Shown piece by piece: positions 60,901 to 64,000 of a stretch of DNA of 64,000 nt. The position numbers and the translations under genes are program-made. The notes beneath the pieces were generated by a model, which did no database searches, was not told the DNA's origin, and saw only the letters and a list, made by a program, of their open reading frames with translations. The stretch spans positions 28,016 through 92,015 of the forward strand of contig PESC01000038.1 in assembly GCA_002929135.1 (NCBI GenBank), in the 5' to 3' direction. Source of the DNA: Methylomonas sp. GTDB lineage: Bacteria > Pseudomonadota > Gammaproteobacteria > Methylococcales > Methylomonadaceae. Every line of letters begins with the position of its first letter. Position 1 is the first letter of the stretch.

Positions 60901-62357
60901 AAGCCGTTGAGCAAAGCCGGGATTTCAACCAACAGATCGCTGGCCAGCAAGCCGATTTCGCCGTGAGTTGCGGCCACACGATCGGCAGCGCGACCATGGG
61001 TATCGACCGCCAAACAGGCAGCATCGAACGCACTCAGCCCTTGCGCCAATAGGGCGCCGCATAAGCCAGCCAGCACGTCGCCCATGCCGCCGGACGCCAT
61101 GCCGGGGTTGCCGACGGTTGCGACACGAATCGTGCTGTCATCGGCAATCAGCGTACCAGCGCCTTTCAGTACGCAAACGCCGCCGTATTTGCTTTGCAGG
61201 GCGCGGACTGCCGCGTAACGGTCGGCGGCAATGTCGCCGGTCGTGCAATTCAGTAATCTTGCGGCTTCGCCGGGATGCGGCGTCAGTATCCAATCGTCGC
61301 GTTTGCAGGGCTTTGTCGCCAGCAGATTCAGACCATCGGCATCAACCACGCCAGGCTGGTTGGCATCCAGCGCCGCCTGAAAACAGGCTTCTGCCCAGGC
61401 ATCCAGACCCAGGCCAGGGCCGACGACGAGGACATCGGCGGCGGCCAGCATACGCTGCCCGGCATTCGACTCATCGGCACCGCGACACATGAGCTCCGGT
61501 CGTCCCAAGTTCAGCACCGTGGCATGATCCGGGTGAGTCAGAATGTTGACCAGCCCGGCACCGCCACGCAGGGCTGCTTCGCCCGCCAGACGAATGGCAC
61601 CGCTGAACCCGAGGTTGCCACCTACCAGCACCAGCCGCCCGCAATCGCCCTTGTGCGCGCAGCGGCGGCGTTTGGCCATGGGGCGCGGCACCAGCAGATG
61701 TGCTTCAGGTTCGATGCTCGAAAACGCTGTCGTCGGCACGGCAAGGTCGTCGCAGACGACATCGCCGGTCATATCGGCCGCCTGACCGGTGAACAAACCG
61801 GTCTTGCGGGCGATGAAGGTTATGGTCATATTGGCACGCACACAATCACCCATCACGGCACCGGTATCGGCATTCAAGCCGGAAGGCAGATCGATGGCGA
61901 TGACAGGCATCTTGCTGTGATTGATGTGATTGATCGCGGTTGCGTAACCCGCATCGACCTGGCGATTCAGCCCGGTGCCCAGCAGCGCATCGACCACGAC
62001 GCCTTCGATTGCGCCTGTGCCGTCGAATCGCTGGACGCGTCCGCCTGCGGCCATGAAATCCTGGCACGAGGTCAGGGCATCGCCCTTGAGTTCACCGGCA
62101 TCGACCAGCGCCATCAATACGACATGCAGACCTGCCTGCAAGGCCAGACGAGCGACGACATAACCATCGCCGCCGTTATTGCCGCCGCCGCAGAACACGG
62201 TGATGGCTTTGGCATCGGGCCAGCGCTGCATCAAGGCAGCGAACGCCGCCTGCCCGGCACGGCGCATCAGAACTATGCCGGGCAGCCCCAAGTCTTCGAT
62301 GGCGATGCGTTCGATTTGTTTGATCCGGGCGGCAGTGTACAGGGCGAAGTCGGTCAT
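60897..62357 (-). CDS. nnr: bifunctional NAD(P)H-hydrate epimerase/dehydratase
   Basis: FCGGGNNGGDGYVVARL, GTLIADD, NPGMASGGMGDVLAG. Confidence 0.92.
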   Translation of the reverse strand: MTDFALYTAARIKQIERIAIEDLGLPGIVLMRRAGQAAFAALMQRWPDAKAITVFCGGGNNGGDGYVVARLALQAGLHVVLMALVDAGELKGDALTSCQDFMAAGGRVQRFDGTGAIEGVVVDALLGTGLNRQVDAGYATAINHINHSKMPVIAIDLPSGLNADTGAVMGDCVRANMTITFIARKTGLFTGQAADMTGDVVCDDLAVPTTAFSSIEPEAHLLVPRPMAKRRRCAHKGDCGRLVLVGGNLGFSGAIRLAGEAALRGGAGLVNILTHPDHATVLNLGRPELMCRGADESNAGQRMLAAADVLVVGPGLGLDAWAEACFQAALDANQPGVVDADGLNLLATKPCKRDDWILTPHPGEAARLLNCTTGDIAADRYAAVRALQSKYGGVCVLKGAGTLIADDSTIRVATVGNPGMASGGMGDVLAGLCGALLAQGLSAFDAACLAVDTHGRAADRVAATHGEIGLLASDLLVEIPALLNGL

Positions 62358-62486
62358 GGGTGAGTAGTCTGGAGAGCTGTCCGAGCACAGGCAATTGTCG
62401 AACCGTGTCACATTATCGCCTATGACTGGCGGTACGTAATCTGTTCGCATTGCCACACAGAGCGGAGGCCGTGGGAGCCAGAAGGC

Positions 62487-63671
62487 TTAAAACACCGCGC
62501 TGTTGCGCTGCAATTGTCGTAACGCCCAAACAACATGCTCCCTGACCAGTTCGGACGCATCGCGCAGCTTGAGTTTGATAGCTAAAGCCTCTGTCACGTC
62601 GGTGGTCGCCGGGCCGTTACCCAGGGCGACGGCAATGTTGCGTAACCAGCGCTGATAGCCGATACGGCGTATGGCCGAGCCTTCGGTGTTATGCAGGAAC
62701 TCGGCTTCGCTCCAGTTGAACAGTGTCAGCAAGGTGCTGCCATCCAGCCGGTGTCTGGCTCTGAAATCGGTTTCCGCGCTCAATCGGGCGAAACGGTTCC
62801 ACGGGCAAATGAGCTGGCAATCGTCGCAACCGTAAATGCGGTTGCCAATCAAGGGGCGCAAATCTTCGGGAATGCTGCCGTGTAATTCGATGGTCAGATA
62901 CGACACGCAACGGCGGGCATCGACACGGTACGGCGCAACGATGGCTTGTGTCGGGCAAATATCCAGGCAGGCACGGCACTGGCCGCAATGCGGCCTGGCG
63001 GCTTCGTCGGCGGGCAAGGGTAAATCGGTGTAAATCTCGCCAAGAAAAAACCAGGAACCGGCTTTGCGATTGATTAAATTGCTGTGTTTGCCGATCCAGC
63101 CCAGACCGGCTTTCTCGGCAATGGCTTTTTCCAGCACCGGCGCGCTGTCGGTAAACACCCGATAACCGAACGGGCCGACGGCATCGGCAATACGGTTGGC
63201 CAGTAGCTGCAAGCGGTTGCGCAACACCTTGTGATAATCCCTGCCTAGGGCGTAGCGCGATACGAAGGCCATGGCCGGATCGTCGAGCACAGCCTGGCTT
63301 TGCTGTGCAACTTCTGGCAGATAGTCCATCCGCGCACTGATGATGCTGCGTGTGCCCGGTTGCAGCAGGGCTGGGCGGCTACGCTTCAGGCCGTGCGTCG
63401 CCATATAAGCCATGTCACCGTGCATCCCGGCTTGCAGCCAATCCTGCAAATGGGCTTCGGCGTCGGTCAAATCGGTGTCGCTGATGCCGATTTGCTGAAA
63501 ACCGAGTGCCTGTCCCCAGGTTTTAATATCCAGTGCCAGTCGTTCGAGGTCGGACGGCGGGATGAAGGCCTTTTCCAGTTTATCGGTCTCCCTGTACAAG
63601 GCAGAATTCATGGATCGATCTGTTTCGTCGTTACTCCCCATCGGGTCGGGCAGTTCGATGGTCGTTTTCAT
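62487..63671 (-). CDS. queG: epoxyqueuosine reductase
   Basis: KYDYLPE-like region, GWIGKHSNLIN, CGQCRACLDICPTQAI, CDDCQLICPWNRFA; exact start uncertain (63671 or 63614), ORF upstream part is repeat-derived. Confidence 0.92.
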   Translation of the reverse strand: MKTTIELPDPMGSNDETDRSMNSALYRETDKLEKAFIPPSDLERLALDIKTWGQALGFQQIGISDTDLTDAEAHLQDWLQAGMHGDMAYMATHGLKRSRPALLQPGTRSIISARMDYLPEVAQQSQAVLDDPAMAFVSRYALGRDYHKVLRNRLQLLANRIADAVGPFGYRVFTDSAPVLEKAIAEKAGLGWIGKHSNLINRKAGSWFFLGEIYTDLPLPADEAARPHCGQCRACLDICPTQAIVAPYRVDARRCVSYLTIELHGSIPEDLRPLIGNRIYGCDDCQLICPWNRFARLSAETDFRARHRLDGSTLLTLFNWSEAEFLHNTEGSAIRRIGYQRWLRNIAVALGNGPATTDVTEALAIKLKLRDASELVREHVVWALRQLQRNSAVF

Positions 63672-63717
63672 CCGGGTTGCCGTATTGGTTGAGATCGCGG
63701 CCAAAGCAATAAGGACT

Positions 63718-63827
63718 CCCTCGTTCCCACGCTCCGCATGGGAATACAGACGGGCACCGATGAAGGCAAGCACTGCGTAGCAAGGCTGGTATGGATTCCC
63801 ACGGAGACCGTGGGAACCAGAAACCAG
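63718..63827 (+). repeat. Dispersed paired-palindrome repeat, copy upstream of queG
   Basis: CCCTCGTTCCCACGCTCCGCATGGGAATACAGACGGGC...GTATGGATTCCCACGGAGACCGTGGGAACCAGAAACCAG. Confidence 0.9.
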
Positions 63828-63891
63828 GAGTGGCTGCGTGCTATGACGCTACCGTTATTTTTTGGTTTGCTTTGCTGATTTGCCAGTTTGC

Positions 63892-64000
63892 CCTCGTTCC
63901 CACGCTCTGCGTGGGAATGCAGACATGCGCCGATGAAGGCAAGCACTGCGTAGCAAGGCTGGTATGGATTCCCACGGAGACCGTGGGAACCAGAAACCAG
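63892..64000 (+). repeat. Dispersed paired-palindrome repeat, second tandem copy (reaches window end)
   Basis: Same layout as 63718..63827; the last ~69 nt are identical in both copies. Confidence 0.9.

Overview
The window looks like chromosomal DNA from a gammaproteobacterium, possibly a methanotroph (inferred from gene content such as PPi-dependent PFK and XrtA/Prs genes; not proven). Both flanks are moderately GC-rich. They carry prsK (cut by the window start), prsR, acs, a CobW-type GTPase, a nitrate-assimilation locus (nasT, NarK-type transporter, nirB-nirD-nasA), bacterioferritin, a lytic transglycosylase, a second-type EF-G, fdxA, pfp, tgt, a Fic-like protein, prlC, a BepA-like M48 protease, and exosortase A fused to EpsI. 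The centre (about 29.7-48.0 kb) is an AT-rich polysaccharide/glycosylation island: GT2 and GT4 enzymes, two paralogous DxD putative glycosyltransferases, Wzm/Wzt ABC exporter, FkbM and class I methyltransferases, WbsX/GH99-like protein, polysaccharide deacetylase, an exosortase-A-associated O-ligase and an alkaline-phosphatase-superfamily membrane protein. After the island come ampD, gloB, a TIGR04073-like protein, an OmpA lipoprotein, yqaA, SDR, DUF3581, rhodanese, aminotransferase, dksA-gluQRS, an outer membrane efflux factor, a CPBP protease, amiC, tsaE, nnr and queG. Main points for follow-up: (1) a sigma54-like promoter followed by a strong leader terminator before nirB, beside an ANTAR regulator (NasT) with no nasS in view; (2) poly-C tracts (C10 and C8) in the AT-rich island at one of two paralogous GT genes, a possible phase-variation locus; (3) a Fic-fold protein keeping the inhibitory motif but lacking the catalytic His; (4) a truncated tsaB 3' end next to a dispersed repeat; (5) a family of about 100-bp paired-palindrome repeats, including one copy grown into a 55-nt near-perfect palindrome between tsaE and amiC. 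No rRNA, tRNA or CRISPR array was recognised. All homology calls are by eye and no database search was run.
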